Assembly: GCA_028752905.1 (NCBI GenBank)
Contig: JAQNBH010000002.1
Location: 19,066,430-19,130,429, forward strand
Reading direction: 5' to 3'
DNA: 64,000 nucleotides
Origin: Cladorhizidae sp. MBARI D1340-BT2
Lineage: Eukaryota > Porifera > Demospongiae > Poecilosclerida > Cladorhizidae
A program made the translations under genes and the position numbers. Below, in pieces: positions 1 to 12,034 of the stretch. Every line of letters begins with the position of its first letter. Positions within the stretch are counted from its first letter, which is position 1. The notes under the pieces are model-generated. The model searched no databases, was not told the origin of the DNA, and was given only the letters and a program-made list of their open reading frames with translations.

Positions 1-2328
1 ATTTGAGAGTGACTGTCAAAGCCTGGGTGAATTTGGATACATTGGTGAGTATATTTAACAGTAAATTGGATTGCTGATCCAAGGCAGCAGTTCATGCACA
101 AAGCATGCAAAATAAAAATTGCAGATAAAGGGAGGAATCATCAGGCCATGCGACGCAAAGACAAGACAAGGCAGAAAGAGGAGCAGCAAGACTCAACCAG
201 AGCCCAAGATGTGCCATGTAGCCTGACAACACGTGCAACAACTGGGCCAATATATGATAAACATGTAAGCATTTGGTGTTTCAAATCCGGCGACACTCAT
301 CACCCAGATCGCTCAAATCACCCAGATCGCTCAAAGGGGCACCTGTGCTTGATGACTCAGGTATGCTTAATGTGTAAGTAATTATATTTGTAGTTTATAA
401 TGTCTAGATGACACCATGAAATTGCATATTGTCTTTTTTTATATTCTCATTCTCTCGCCTGGAATCAGTTTAAGGCAGCCACTGTGCATCTACAAGATGA
501 AGTCATGCAAACCAGAATTCTGGCATTGGTGAAAGTGATGACTTTTGTGCCAAGGAGGTACGTTATCACACAAATCGTGCTGGGAGAAATATATCACGAA
601 GTCCTACAAAGAGGTTAATCCATCTGAAGAAATCCATATCCAGAATATTCGAAAACAGGAAGTTGATGAAATGCTTTCCCCCCATGTGGAGCTGTGACCC
701 ATTTGATCCTTCCATCAACACCCTACAGTCTCTCCAATCTGGAAAACTTGCCTCTCCAGACATGGTGCATGATTTCACGTCCGCAAATGCTGATGGTGAA
801 AAGATTGCTTGTGATTTCTACAAGCAGCGCATTCTTTAAAATGAAAATCCTTTGATGGATCCGATCAAGAAGAACAAACGGCTTACCTTCTTACATTCCC
901 CGTCCACAACCACATCCTCGAACAACATGGGCATGGAGATGGACAATCAGGCGATGGCAAATTTGATCAAAGTCGCTCAGCATTCAAAACTGGAGCTGGG
1001 AACAGTTATGGAGTACCGTTTGGCAAATATGCCATTGGCTATTTTCAATCCAAATGGAACCATGAGTAAGGTTGTAAAAGCAAAGCTTCAGGACAAGATG
1101 TCATTCGAAGTCCAGAATCCTTCTCGGCGGGCTCAAAGGGTTATCATTGACATGGGTTGTATATGGCGCTCAGCAACTCCATCGAAGGAAGACAGAGAAA
1201 CGTGTGATGGTAGGCAATGCACATGGCGCAACTTTGCTGAGAAGATATTCAAGATGGCAGTTAATAGACACAAAGAAGCTAGAGAGTTTCATTTCATAAA
1301 TGACTCATCAACACCATAAAGGATAGTGAACACCAGAGAAGAGCTGGTGCATTTATTGGTGGCAATAAGAATGTCTTCATCAAAGCTGACAATGAGCTCC
1401 TTTCTATACGAGTGCCTTGGTAAATTTTTCACCAATAAACCAAACAAAATTCGCCTACAAGAATTCAACATCTCGTCCTCAAACATCGAGATACAAATTT
1501 CGTTTACACCATGTAGGAATAGAGCTACAATTTGAGAACCAACGCAGAGTTGTTAGAGATAGAATGCCATCAACATCAGGCTGATTCCAGGATTTTTTTC
1601 CATGCACACTTTCTCAGTGAAAACGACTCTGATGCGGCTATTATAATCAATGCTGAAGATACTGATGTGGTAATAGTAGCTGCCCTTGTTTCCCATGAAT
1701 TGGCAGCTCCTTTATATTTGTACAACAAACATTTATCAGTGCAGCAAGCTTTGTACGCAAGAGGTATCTTCAGTTATCCTTGAGTTGCATATCTTCACAG
1801 GAACGAATAGTGTGTCTGGATTTTATGGCCATGGAAAATCTCACTATTCTCCGCAGGAACAAGCTCTCCTGAAGCCCGATCTCTCTTGTCCCAGCTAAGC
1901 AGTCACCTTCCTGCTAATAATGCACTAGTTCAGAAGCTGCAATCCTTCACCTTGCATTACATCTATGGTGAAAAGCAGGCACAGTGTCTTGGAGAGGCAC
2001 GAGCTAATAAATGGAATGCAATGAAGAAAAAGCATACATCAAGACTTCCACCAGATTCCGACTCCCTATCCTTCAATATTTCAAGAGCCAATTGGGTTAT
2101 GCGGACCCTGACCTGCCTCCTTCGCCATTGGAACATGGGTGGAAGAAAGACATGTTAGAAACCATTGTTCCTGTAATTCACTCTAAACCCATGATGCCTG
2201 AAGATCTCTCAGTTCTATACTGTACCGAACAAGATGTACTAACACGAGACTATGAACAAGATGTACCAGTGTGAGACAATGAAACAGATTCTGATTCTGA
2301 TTATTCGGCAGATTCTGATGACAGTTAA
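1..2328 (+). pseudogene. Decayed copy 1 of a multicopy EADTR/DTDV-motif gene family
   Basis: Coding remnants run in one direction through several frames. About 540-840 ends in a stretch with TSANADGEKIACDFYKQ; 852-1319 starts MDPIKKNK and contains LANMPLAIFNPNGTM; 1532-1783 carries HQADSRIFFHA followed by INAEDTDVVIV; 1886-2271 contains YIYGEKQAQ and SPLEHGWKK; an acidic Ser/Asp tail ends at the TAA at 2326. An in-frame TGA at 2272 and several frame changes show it is broken. I recognise the layout from large families of uncharacterised proteins in cnidarians, sponges and fishes; their function is unknown to me. The spaced acidic pairs (ADSR, then DTD) resemble a PIN/FEN-like or RNase H-like metal site, but that is inference. 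The 5' end lies beyond the window. A second copy is at 36421-38945. Confidence 0.6.
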
Positions 2329-2765
2329 TGAAGCGTAGGATAATAATTGAGGAGTGACACGTGTGCATATGTGAATAGACTTTAACATTGTAATTATGTG
2401 ACATCTCATATTTGCGTAAGAAGATTGCAATGAAGCTGTGGAAATCTGTAGTACCATTTGTAGCACTGTATGTTAAGCATATTTTAGGCATTTTCTGGGA
2501 TTCGGTGAATCTCAGAAGTGACAGGTAAGTTGAGATGCTCAAAAAAACCTCATTATAAATGCAGTTTTAGGATGAAAAATGGCAAAAACTGCAAAAAATT
2601 CTGTTTCCATGGCAGCCATTTTGAAAAACGCCCTCTAGCGAGAGTTCCCCATCATTTTTGAAAGTGTATGGAAGCTTATTTTGAAGATAATGTCCTAAGG
2701 AATGTAAATCAACAGTTTAACTTAGTTCTCCGCAAATTATTTTCGGGACCCCAATATGGTAACCC
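2329..2765. other. Intergenic, nothing recognised
   Basis: AT-rich sequence between the pseudogene and the large repeat. I see no coding continuity, repeat match or structured element. Confidence 0.4.
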
Positions 2766-5700
2766 CACTAACAAGCCTTTATTCACTATGCAGCTAAGAC
2801 ACAGATGCATGTAGTAGCTGCCAATTTCTCATATACCAACACAAAACAAGAGGGCACGAATGTGAAAAATGGATTTTTACATATGCCAGATACTGTGCTA
2901 GAGTTCAACTTCCTGAGATCAGCTGAGGAGCTGATGTTGACTAGCTGTGCTGTGCTAGACTTCAACTATCTGTCTTGCTCTACTAGCCTCAGTAGATGGT
3001 AGTGTGCACTACATAGAGTTAGGATTATCTTGTCAACAAAAGAAGGTGGACGTGTGCAAGGTTGTTGGGTAATACTCTTTATATGATGCCCAAGGAGGTG
3101 GAGTCAAGTAAAGTCAGGGGGAAATTAATTGATTTAAATACAATATACAGCAAATAGCTTCCCATAAGAATCCTGTTATTACATTTACTTCACTTACACT
3201 GCCTGTCAAACTCCTCCGCAAGAACCTGTATGATCTACTCGTAGCTAGTGTTCTTAGCTGTCTACTACCAACGGGCTCAACTTGATTAGATTGTTTATGC
3301 AACTAAGCAATTTGTCCATTTTCAGTTCTACTGTCAGCATTGATGTAGGCCTTAGAATTTCATCGCAGAGTCATTGTTGGATAACCTTCCTGGCACAGAA
3401 ATAATTGTATCTCTTCATCCATTTTTATGGTCAGCTTCAATGGTTTCATACAACTTATGAAGGTGAGCAACTCTGCACTCTTGTCTTCCATCTCAGTTCA
3501 AGGACATCTAAATACACAACAACAACAGCAATTCAAATAATGCACATCCTCACACAGCAAGACTGAGCCAAAAAACTAGTTTTTGTCATGACATTGAAAT
3601 AATCACTTAACAGCAATAAGAGCCAAACCACAAAGTTTCACCATATTTGCTAATAACACCACTCTGATCGACCAAACACTCAAAAAACCATTAGCTGCAT
3701 TGACAGACCCAGCAAAATCCAGTAGCTATAGGCGCAGGTTCCCAGATGGCAGGTAGGTAATCCACCTCATGCAGTATATATGTGCTGCAAGTCTTCAATA
3801 AACTAATTAAATTTTGTAAACAGTGAGCAAATGACTTCCAGTAATAATGAACACAATGAAGATAAATTCTACCAAATATCAAGCTGCAGTGTAAAAGACG
3901 GCCCTAGGTAGAAACTTCAGTCATTTAACTGCACCTAGTTTTCCATGCCAACCCTAGTTAGGTGGCCACGCAAATTGCCTTCTCTCAAAGAAATGCATAT
4001 ATAGACTTCCTTTCACCTCACGGTTGGGTTACTGTTTGTAGCTGCATAAATGACATGAAAATGCACATGCACTACCTAATGCAAATTTAATAATAGCACT
4101 GGAAGTGGTCTGGTCATAGCCAGACTGGGCTGACTGTCAGAGACTACCGTTGTACAAAGTCCATCTCTACACCAGGCCAGAATCTGCATACACAAACTTC
4201 CTCCCTTCCAGTAGGTCTCTTTTCCCTTCCAGAGGGAATCATACCATCCCTCAGTAAGTGAAGGTGTCCTAGTAATTGGTGACTAGTGGTCACTGAGAAC
4301 TAGGATACTGTTGACACAGGTTCATTTTTAAGTGGGTCACCAGATATTGAAACAACTGTACTCAATCCTCAGATAGGTCATGCCTGGATCTAATTACTCC
4401 AATCCCAGATGCAGTATTCACCTTGCTAGTACTATTTATATTGAAATGAACTCTGCCTCCTTGATCATTAGTAAGAGCGATTCACTCCATTCTGAGGCAG
4501 GTTAAGTGTGCACTGACTGGGGTTATTCAGAACTAGAATATAGTGACATCCATGGTGAGTTTAAAGGGGGATCACCATGACAACAACACCTGTCATGCAT
4601 TGCACCCGGAATACCTCTTGGACAAGTCACAACAGACTGGGGGAAAGTTACTGCATCCAGAGGTAGGATGGGGGTAACTGTTTACTCACTCTAAAACACT
4701 CCATTCTCAGATAGGTCACAACAGAGAAAGACTCTAAAATGTCATCCTCAGTTGTCTGCCACAGTGAAATAAAATTAACTGCATAGGAAGACCATTGAAA
4801 GCAAGGCAGGCACAGTCAACACAAGGCTCACTGTTTCCTTACACATCTGCACTCCATCCTCACAACCGAAATATTGTCATAACCACCCTAATCACAGATG
4901 CTATATTCTGCTTACTGCTATTTATGCTAAAATGTTTTGACCCCTCAGACAATATCGACGTGGGAGGGAGGGTTAACTCCAACTCCCGGCAAGTCACTGT
5001 ATACTAGGATAGAGTGACTCCAAGGGTCACTATCCTAGAATTTCATGACATATGCTCACTGAGAACTAGAATACAGTGCCGGGGGTCAATTTAAAGTGTG
5101 GTAACCAGATACTGCAACATCACATCTTTATGCTGTTGCATACAACAGAAACAGCATAAGGACCATGCGGATGCCAGGCATACACTAACCCATTTTAGGT
5201 GGTATATATTGTGTCTCTGATGTTATTTTGGAAGCTGTTCTAAACTCTGTTCTGGTAGATCTTGCTGGATCTAATTTACCACGAGTAGATTTTGCAACAG
5301 ATCACCATAGTCACAATTGCCAAATTTTATTACATATCGTCAAAATCCTGAAAATCAGCAAATATTTTGACCATCAACATTTCCCCACTAGACATGCTGT
5401 ATGAATGGTGGCTCACTCCTGTGAGTGTATGCTTGTTTTAAGTTTTTAGTTTTTGTACATTTCTTACCCTCCCATCGTCATAGTAGCTGGTTCACACTAT
5501 GATGATAGGGGAGATACGATACATGGCCGAGAGTCATATTTATACGAGGTTGACTCATGGCCGACCGTAGTCATTAAAATCCATAATGTAGAAATTCAGC
5601 TTTGGCAGTATATAGTTACAGGTACAGTGAGGAGGATCAGGAAAAAACTGATTACTAAATACGTGGTATAAACTTGACCAGACAAGCTTGTGGGTAGGAA

Positions 5701-7139
5701 GTTAGGTGCAGCAAGTTTGGGTACACTTAATGTGGTTTCCTTTTAAACTCTACCAGACAAGCTGGTGGGCAGGAAGTTAGATTTAGGTACACCTAATGTG
5801 GTTTCCTTTCTGAGAACTAACAATTTCCTTTTGAACTACTTATAATTATAACACACTTACAAGTGCAACTACTCGACCTGCAGAGATTTAATTATTGAAC
5901 AGAGATCGATCCACAAGCCCACCTTTAATTAAACCCATTTACTGTGCTACAATTTGATGTTCACTCATTGTATATTAATGATCTAATTTAACTAGTGGTT
6001 TGGTTAATGTGATATAGTTTTCTTCCAGTTCATAGAGTTCCTTTACTGGAATCAAATTAGCATGACCAAATAGCCATTTGTAGCAGAGAACTCTGCGGTG
6101 AAGAAAGTATTCTCAGCCATAAACAAATCTACTAGCGGTATAGCTATGTGCTCGAATTTCTAATATATAAATTTTGAATTGTTACAACAAAACCTAGCTA
6201 TATATATACCATTCCGCAGTAGTGAGAACTAACAACAAGGTATGGAGAGCTGCTTTACATGTACTACAGTATAAAACTGTTAGTGCATCAATTAGTTAAT
6301 AACTGCCAGGCCCACTTCTCAAGCAATAAATCTAGGCATGATAGGATAAATAATCATCTCTACATGTAGTATGAGGCAACAGTAAGAGTGAGAACTGCTG
6401 TGCAGCTGCATGGAACTTATAGTAAGCTGGTAGAGTAAACTCCAGTTGTCATAGCTGTTGGCCCATTTCCCCAGGAATGAGTTACTAGATTCTGTGGATT
6501 TGTAACTTCCCTATATACCTGATTTGATATAACCTTTGAGCTGATTCACATGAATTTTTTATTTTATTCAGGCCACCAGATAGTACACAAAGCAGACAAT
6601 AGACTACTTTTGAGTAGTAGTGGCTCAGTGATCAAGTCAACCACTTCACGTCGCATATATTTCTGGCAAATGAAAGACATTTGGAAGGCAAGAACCTGGC
6701 ATAGGTAGGTGAAGCTTGGAAGCAGGATACCACTCGCCATTTCAGTATGAGTGTTGTAACATTATGTAGTGGTATAGGTGACCAAGGTTTGGGGTTTGGG
6801 GTTTGGGGGGGAGGTTGACATTGTGACAAGAGGAGGGTGTGGTAGACTAAGAAAAGGAGGTGGTTACCTTTGCCCTGGTTCACAGAAGATGAAAAGGAAG
6901 TGATGTAGAATATATGGCTTTGTGTACACCTTTTCAAACTGATAGCAAAATGGTCAGAGTCAAGTACGGGGGGGGGGGGGGGTTACCCATTCCTTACACA
7001 TTTGCACTCCATCTTCTGTTAAGTCACAACTAATATCTTGGCATAATCAATCTAATCACAGATGCCTTATTCTGGTTATTTTATCCTAATATCTATATGT
7101 TCTGACCTCAGACTATACTCAATGAAAAAGGAATCAGCT

Positions 7140-7400
7140 TGCTTGACTTCTATTACATTGAAGTTGGGGAGAATCTTGCAATTGGTAGCTACTACTACTA
7201 CACTCTGATGATGTAGCTACAGCTTGCATGCCTACTAGTACACTTTAGAGTTGGGAAGAATCTAGCTATAGCTTGCATGCCTACTTTTACACTTTGCAGT
7301 TGGAGATAATTTAGTAATTTATAGCTACAGCATGCATGCCTACTACTAAACATTGCTGATGGGAGAATCTATGAATTAGTGGCTAGGGCTTGCATGTCTA
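7140..7400. repeat. Minisatellite, about 60-75 bp unit, short version
   Basis: About four degenerate units built around GCTTGCATGCCTACTA, CACTTTACAGTTGG and GAATCTAG...TTAGTAGCTA. The matching tract in copy A' (26370-26850) has about twice as many units. Confidence 0.7.
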
Positions 7401-7444
7401 TTATCAGTGGATCAGAGTGATGTTATTTGCAAATATGGTGAAAC

Positions 7445-7738
7445 TTGATATTTCAGCTTTTATTGCTGTTTAGTTGCCTTTCTGTTGCCTGTTCTGCATG
7501 CGTGGCAAGATTTAATAAAACCAACCTTGAGTTTGAAGTAAATATAAATGCAACGTGCGCTGTATGTTTCTTCAAGGATGATTTGGCCAATGGTCATGGT
7601 ACGTACGTTGGGTTGCAATGCAATGCCAATTCCTGTACTTGTACTGTACAATACTTCAATGCCAAACAGGAACATTCCAGATTAAGATATTATCAACTAA
7701 CTCACCGCACACAAAAATCAAGCAATCCATCTAATTAA
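7445..7738 (+). CDS. Possible exon of a small secreted Cys-rich protein (copy A)
   Basis: The frame encodes a hydrophobic leader-like start (IFQLLLLFSCLSVACSAC) followed by about 75 residues with paired cysteines (CAVCFF, CNANSCTC). It has no ATG in frame: a TGA lies at 7439, and the nearby ATG at 7435 is in another frame and soon stops. It would therefore need an upstream exon; ATATTTCAG just inside the frame could be an acceptor. The paralogue at 26862-27110 keeps most of this frame but lacks the leader-encoding bases. It could equally be repeat sequence that happens to stay open. Confidence 0.25.
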   Translation: MIFQLLLLFSCLSVACSACVARFNKTNLEFEVNINATCAVCFFKDDLANGHGTYVGLQCNANSCTCTVQYFNAKQEHSRLRYYQLTHRTQKSSNPSN

Positions 7739-8039
7739 ACGAGCTACCACAAACCTCATGCACAGTCAGAGTCACTTAGACCACAGGCAGAGCAGGTCCA
7801 AGCAAGCACCACATGCTCACACATAGTATACACATACTCCAAGCAGTTTAAGTTCATATTGCATCAGCACAATCACCTCATGATCTGATGTCTCAGTTCC
7901 AGAAGCAGAGGATTCCAGTGCTTGCTTGTCCCCAGTAAGGTTGATTATTGGAATGTGGTCAACCAATGCACACACACTGTGGTGTTACTAGCATGCTGCA
8001 CTCCAGCAGTTGACCTCATACTCATGCACAGGGTTATAT

Positions 8040-9361
8040 GCACTGAATGGACATGTTCTGTTTTAAATTAGTTCATGTTTTGCTCATCAGCAATGGACTT
8101 GTAGTGATAATGAAGACAGTGAAGATGAAGCCTTCCAAATATCCTGCTGAACATCAACGAAGTCACTAGGAAGAAACCTCAAGTTTTACCCACCTACAGG
8201 GAGTGCAGCCTAGTGTAACCACTTAATTAATTACTAGTATAAATTGTACATAAGGAATACTTCCCCTCATTTGATCTGTCACCAAGTCTAGTCATAAATA
8301 CCAAGGTTTTGACTCCATTCTAGGTTTAGTACAAAATCTAGCTTTTACACAAGACAAGAATCTGCCTACATCAACTTATCATCCCCCCTTTTCCTGTATC
8401 CATGTGTACGTGATCTTTGCCATAGCAACACAGATACCTCTTAACCCTGCATACACACCATATATAACCTCCAACCATAAAATTGAATGCCTATATACTT
8501 CCACAGATTGTCCACCAACTTTATAATAATACCATCTATAGCTGTAACTATTTATTTCAAGAATGAACCATTTCAGCATTATGTAATCTGCAGTTTGTTT
8601 TGGTATAAGAATCCGTTTCGTTGAAGTAAGCAACCAAAACTTATGCAGCACTTTGTCTTGATGTCTACAACAAAACTTACTTTCAATCCATGTATAACTT
8701 GTCCTTTACTTGTCACTGCCTCTATGAAGATTTCCTCACTCATCTTAAAGTAGATTTTTTTTGGCAGAAACGCAAATAGAGTACACTAACACATGTCGAC
8801 TGATATGTCGCGATCAATGCTAGAATAGAAACAGAATCTGTTCAAGTAAAGTGATGAGACTTCTTGCTCACAATATCACAAAAAGATGCATTGCTAGTAT
8901 GAGAAACATATTGTGAACTAGCCTTTAGTCACTACGCAGTTCAGACACAGCTGCATGTAGTAGCAGCAAATTTCCCAAGCACCAACACAAAACAAGAGGG
9001 TACGAATGTGACCAAAGATATGCCAGATACAGATTTCAACTTTCTGTCATCTTCTATTGGCTCAGAAGCTGATGGTGAGAGGTATCTATCTGTGCTGTGC
9101 TGTGCTAAACTTCAACCAACTCTTTTGCTCTACTGGTCTTAGTAGATGGTTGCATTACATAAAGTTAGGGTTATTTTGTCAACAAAACAAGGCACAAGAC
9201 AAATAAACCAAGGTGGCTGTGTGCAATGGTTGTTGGCACATACTCGTATGCCCAAGGCAGTGGGCGGAGTCAACTAAATCACAGGCAAAAATTAATTGAA
9301 CTAAAATAATCTAGACGCAAATAGCTGCCCAGAAATCCTGTTCTTACATTTACTTCACTTA
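8040..9361 (+). repeat. Large-repeat module N1/M2
   Basis: It begins CACTGAATGGACATGTTCTG and runs through ATGAAGACAGTGAAGATGAAG, the GACATGTCGCGATCAATGC stretch and the M2 motif CTATGCAGCTAAGACACAGC (diverged here at about 8930). The same order is found at 20690-21960, 31768-32990 and 62550-64000, and inverted at 15000-15700. No coding potential is seen. Confidence 0.7.
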
Positions 9362-10439
9362 AAGGCTGGTCACATGACACTGGCCGAGCTTTATTGCAGT
9401 TCGTGTTGTAAATTATCTTTGACCTTCGAATAACGCTCCACAAAAGTGGACACGGATAGCGACGCTGCGTTTCAGAGGCTGGATTATAATTTTTTTCTAA
9501 TATTTTATTACATAGTTTCATATAATCTACAAGCTACCAAAAGTTCCAACACACCAACGAAACAATGGCGACAAAAAGACAGCAGCAAAAACAAAAAACA
9601 AAAGCAAGACAAAAACCGCAAAAACCACAAACAAAAACAATAAAAGTCCGAATCAAACGACACCATCCACAGCTGGAGAATGGATGGCCAATCTTCTTAG
9701 CGAGTGGAAGCGGCCCCAACCTGAGTCAGATGTTGCATAGTTGAAATTACAGAAACATCAATAGCAGTAGGCTGCCCTCTTTCCCAGTTAGGTATGGAAG
9801 CATCGGCATGACGACTGCAGGTACCTGGGATCAGTGCAAGAACCTCCTTCCTACGAATGTCCGCGAGTGGAAGCGGCCCCAACCTGAGTCAGATGTTGCA
9901 TAATTGAAATTACAGAAACATCAATAGCAGTAGGCTGCCCTCTTTCCCAGTTAGGTATGGAAACATCGGCAGGACGACTGCAGGTACCTGGGATCAGTGC
10001 AAGAACCTCCTTCCTACGGGCTAGTGCTGCTGACTGGGCTGCAGAGAAGACAGAATCTCTAATATAATCATGACGATGTTCTATCTCCTTACCACCACAA
10101 ACAACTTGAAGATCACCCATAGAATCGGCTATCCTATGGCAGATGGGACATGGCACATTCTCATCGAACATTGGAAGCCCTAGCCAGTAATCAAGACGGC
10201 GCAACTCCCGATCATGCAGATGGCCTTAGAGGGAATAACATTTAACCAATCTCCAGTATGAGGAAGGGCACAAGAATGGGCCAGAGCCTTTGAACGGATG
10301 TCAGCAATTAACGAGCGTCGAAACGCAGCGTACGACCAATTAGAACATCGCGTGTCCATATTTGCTGGGATGGTCAAAGGTCAATTGACAAAACGCCATG
10401 CGATGCGACTCACAGCTAGCATCGGTGAGAACTGGCCTT
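9362..10439. mobile_element. TA-target DNA transposon (non-autonomous) carrying retroelement DNA
   Basis: The paralogous site at about 22011 reads TTCACTTACTCTGCC without an insert. Here the same flank is split by 1078 bp. The element starts AAGGCTGGTCAC and ends GAACTGGCCTT, giving imperfect inverted termini with a TA duplication (9360-9361 and 10440-10441). The similarity continues inwards on both arms (TTTGACC, TGGACACG, CGCTGCGTTTC), so the terminal repeats are long but diverged. The cargo is an antisense LINE-type endonuclease fragment plus an AAC/AAAAC-rich stretch at 9540-9645. No transposase is present. Confidence 0.75.
9700..10380 (-). pseudogene. Fragment of a non-LTR retrotransposon C-terminal zinc/endonuclease-like domain
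   Basis: Minus-strand translation gives GDWLNVIPSKA, then after a frameshift near 10210 RRLDYWLGLPMF, CPICHRIADSMGD, a RHDYIRD stretch, AAQSAALARRKEV, LIPGTCSRPADVSIPNW and GQPTAIDVSVIS. The CxxC, the His/Cys residues and the PADV...AIDV pattern fit the Cys-rich plus restriction-like endonuclease C-terminus of some LINE-type elements, recognised from recurrent uncharacterised proteins of fishes and corals. No reverse transcriptase is present. About 163 bp (9700-9862) is tandemly duplicated as 9863-10025. It is dead cargo inside the TA-target transposon. Confidence 0.55.
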
Positions 10440-10565
10440 TACTCTGCCTGTCAAACTTCTCAGCAAGAACCTGTATGATGTAATCATAGAGATTAGTTGT
10501 CTTAGCTACTAAGTCTTTGCCGTAATCTGAATAGGTGTCACCCGTTCATGTCATCCTCGCCTCAG

Positions 10566-10577
10566 AGTATATATATA
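10566..10577 (+). promoter_or_regulatory. Possible TATA-like element
   Basis: ATATATATAAT about 165 bp before the ATG of the secreted protein gene. The position fits only with a 5' UTR or a leader intron (CTTTCCCCAG at 10724-10733 is acceptor-like). Confidence 0.25.
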
Positions 10578-10739
10578 ATGTTAAACCATAATTAAAATAA
10601 AAACAGCCGGCCTTGCTACGCATGAGAACTTGTTTTACGCATGCTCACTAAATGGTACAAAAAGTAGTGCTCTCAAATTCCATCACTAGTTTCAAGCGAG
10701 GTATCTAACTGACTTTTGGAGCTCTTTCCCCAGGACATC

Positions 10740-11735
10740 ATGAAAATTGTGGTTGGTATTGCGCTGGTATTCGGTGCTATGGCTACCGTTAGTGAAGGGT
10801 TGACCTTGCCACTAAACATTGGTCACCACATGTTCTTGCCTTCTTTGAAAAATGTGGTATCTACGAGCAGGGTTGCAAGACAAGTAAGTGACGCCGATAC
10901 ACTAGAATGTGAATCTGTGATATTGAGAGTGGGGTGTTCCAGTTCTTTTGGTCAGAAATTTATTAACGCTTTGAGCCAGTGCGGCTCAGTGGGAGGATAT
11001 ATAGCTACTAGTATTGAACAGAGTTGCCGTCAAAGCTCAGCTGGTGAATACTGCTCCCAAGTTGACATTGATGATGTTAAAGCGAACTGCCAGTCAAGCT
11101 TCTTCAGCTGTACAACTGCATGCTGTAAGAGTTTGACTGTATTTGGTTGCTGTTTGAAAGATTACAAGGATGAACTGGGACTAAGTTTTGCCAAGTGCGG
11201 ATTGGCCCTTCCTTCCTCTTGTCCTCCATCATCACTCAGTATTCCTTCATCTTCTAATGGTTATTGCTTGTTTAGTGATGACCTGGACAGAGCTGTACCG
11301 GATTTCATTTGCAGCAATGGGCAGCCTCTTCTAGATGCACTTCTTTCGAACAGAAACTGTCAGAATACAGCACGCGAGTACCAAAATGGTTGCAGATATC
11401 GAAGTGGAACGAACAGCATAGAAGTGAATAGCACAACTTTGAGGTTGCAAAGCAATGCCATAGAAAGATGTACTTCGCCAACCAGTTGTTCCTCAAGTTG
11501 TAGAAGTTCTTTGAAGAATTTAAACAATAACCTGGGATGTTGCTTGAATCTATTCAATTCTTCTTTTAAGGAAGTGACCGAAAGATATCCAACATATTCA
11601 GTCATTACTGATAATGATCTCTGGCAGGAGTGTGGTATCATACCACCAGGAATGTGTAAGTCCTCGCTGAATGCTGCAATTCCACCTACCTATACTACTG
11701 TTGGAAATATAAGCCCTTCTAATTTTGGCTGTTAG
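10740..11735 (+). CDS. Secreted Cys-rich two-domain preproprotein
   Basis: The frame encodes 331 residues from the ATG at 10740 and has no introns. Upstream in-frame codons lack an ATG, and CCCCAG just before the start could be a 3' splice site for a 5' UTR intron. Residues 1-20 (MKIVVGIALVFGAMATVSEG) are a clear signal peptide. R44-V-A-R47 is a furin-type site, suggesting a propeptide of about 27 residues. The mature part has two similar Cys-rich domains, roughly residues 55-150 and 175-295. Each has spaced single cysteines followed by a CxxxC or CC pair and a GCCL motif near its end (GCCLKDY, GCCLNLF). NST, NSS and NIS sequons suggest glycosylation. I do not recognise the family. It is the only complete, undamaged frame with a polyadenylation signal in the window, so I treat it as a host gene for an extracellular protein. 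Confidence 0.8.
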   Translation: MKIVVGIALVFGAMATVSEGLTLPLNIGHHMFLPSLKNVVSTSRVARQVSDADTLECESVILRVGCSSSFGQKFINALSQCGSVGGYIATSIEQSCRQSSAGEYCSQVDIDDVKANCQSSFFSCTTACCKSLTVFGCCLKDYKDELGLSFAKCGLALPSSCPPSSLSIPSSSNGYCLFSDDLDRAVPDFICSNGQPLLDALLSNRNCQNTAREYQNGCRYRSGTNSIEVNSTTLRLQSNAIERCTSPTSCSSSCRSSLKNLNNNLGCCLNLFNSSFKEVTERYPTYSVITDNDLWQECGIIPPGMCKSSLNAAIPPTYTTVGNISPSNFGC

Positions 11736-11840
11736 TTGTTTTACTTTTGCTTGAATTTTGTTAATTACTGACAGAAGTGGACCAGAGTAGAACTTTGATT
11801 TGACTTTAGTGTCTCATAATTGATTTTGTACATTTTGTCT

Positions 11841-11846
11841 AATAAA
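11841..11846 (+). terminator. Polyadenylation signal AATAAA
   Basis: AATAAA lies 105 bp after the stop codon of the secreted protein gene, with a second AATAAA near 11909. It supports a real 3' end. Confidence 0.6.
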
Positions 11847-12034
11847 ATTGCTATGTATAAGAATGTTTAATGTTATGTAATATATGCCCCAACGGCTTTC
11901 TCTGAGAATAAAGGGTATGTAGAGAAATTGGACTAACAAGTTTAAAGCTTTGTTACCCTAAGAACATAGTAGAGGCAGACATATAGAGTAGAGGCTGATA
12001 ACTTGCACTTTACTGAGTTTTGGCTTGCATTTTC

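Larger units (their letters stand above)
2766..8040 (+). repeat. Large non-coding repeat, copy A
   Basis: It aligns in the same order and strand with 21558-27445 over several kilobases. Shared landmarks are AACAAGCCTTTATTCACTAT at 2772/21564, a stretch identical over more than 200 bases at 5450-5700/24655-24900, and the Cys-rich ORF at 7445/26890. The copies differ by small indels, by minisatellite number and by a replaced stretch at about 3970-4015 versus 22790-23205. Pieces also occur inverted at 12035-16990 and 32995-34110. No long reading frame is conserved, so this is a repeat or segmental duplication and not a gene cluster. The element class is unknown. Confidence 0.75.

Noticed and set aside
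566..778. Minus-strand frame at 566-778
   Set aside because: The plus strand here carries the EADTR-family remnant that continues into 852-1319.
5453..5671. 72-codon frame identical to one at 24659-24877
   Set aside because: It has no ATG start and the identity extends through non-coding flanks. It reflects the recent duplication.
6967..6982. G tracts at 6967, 25997, 40318 and 44374 as quadruplex regulators
   Set aside because: They are simple homopolymers within repeats with no gene nearby. Nothing beyond low complexity is supported.
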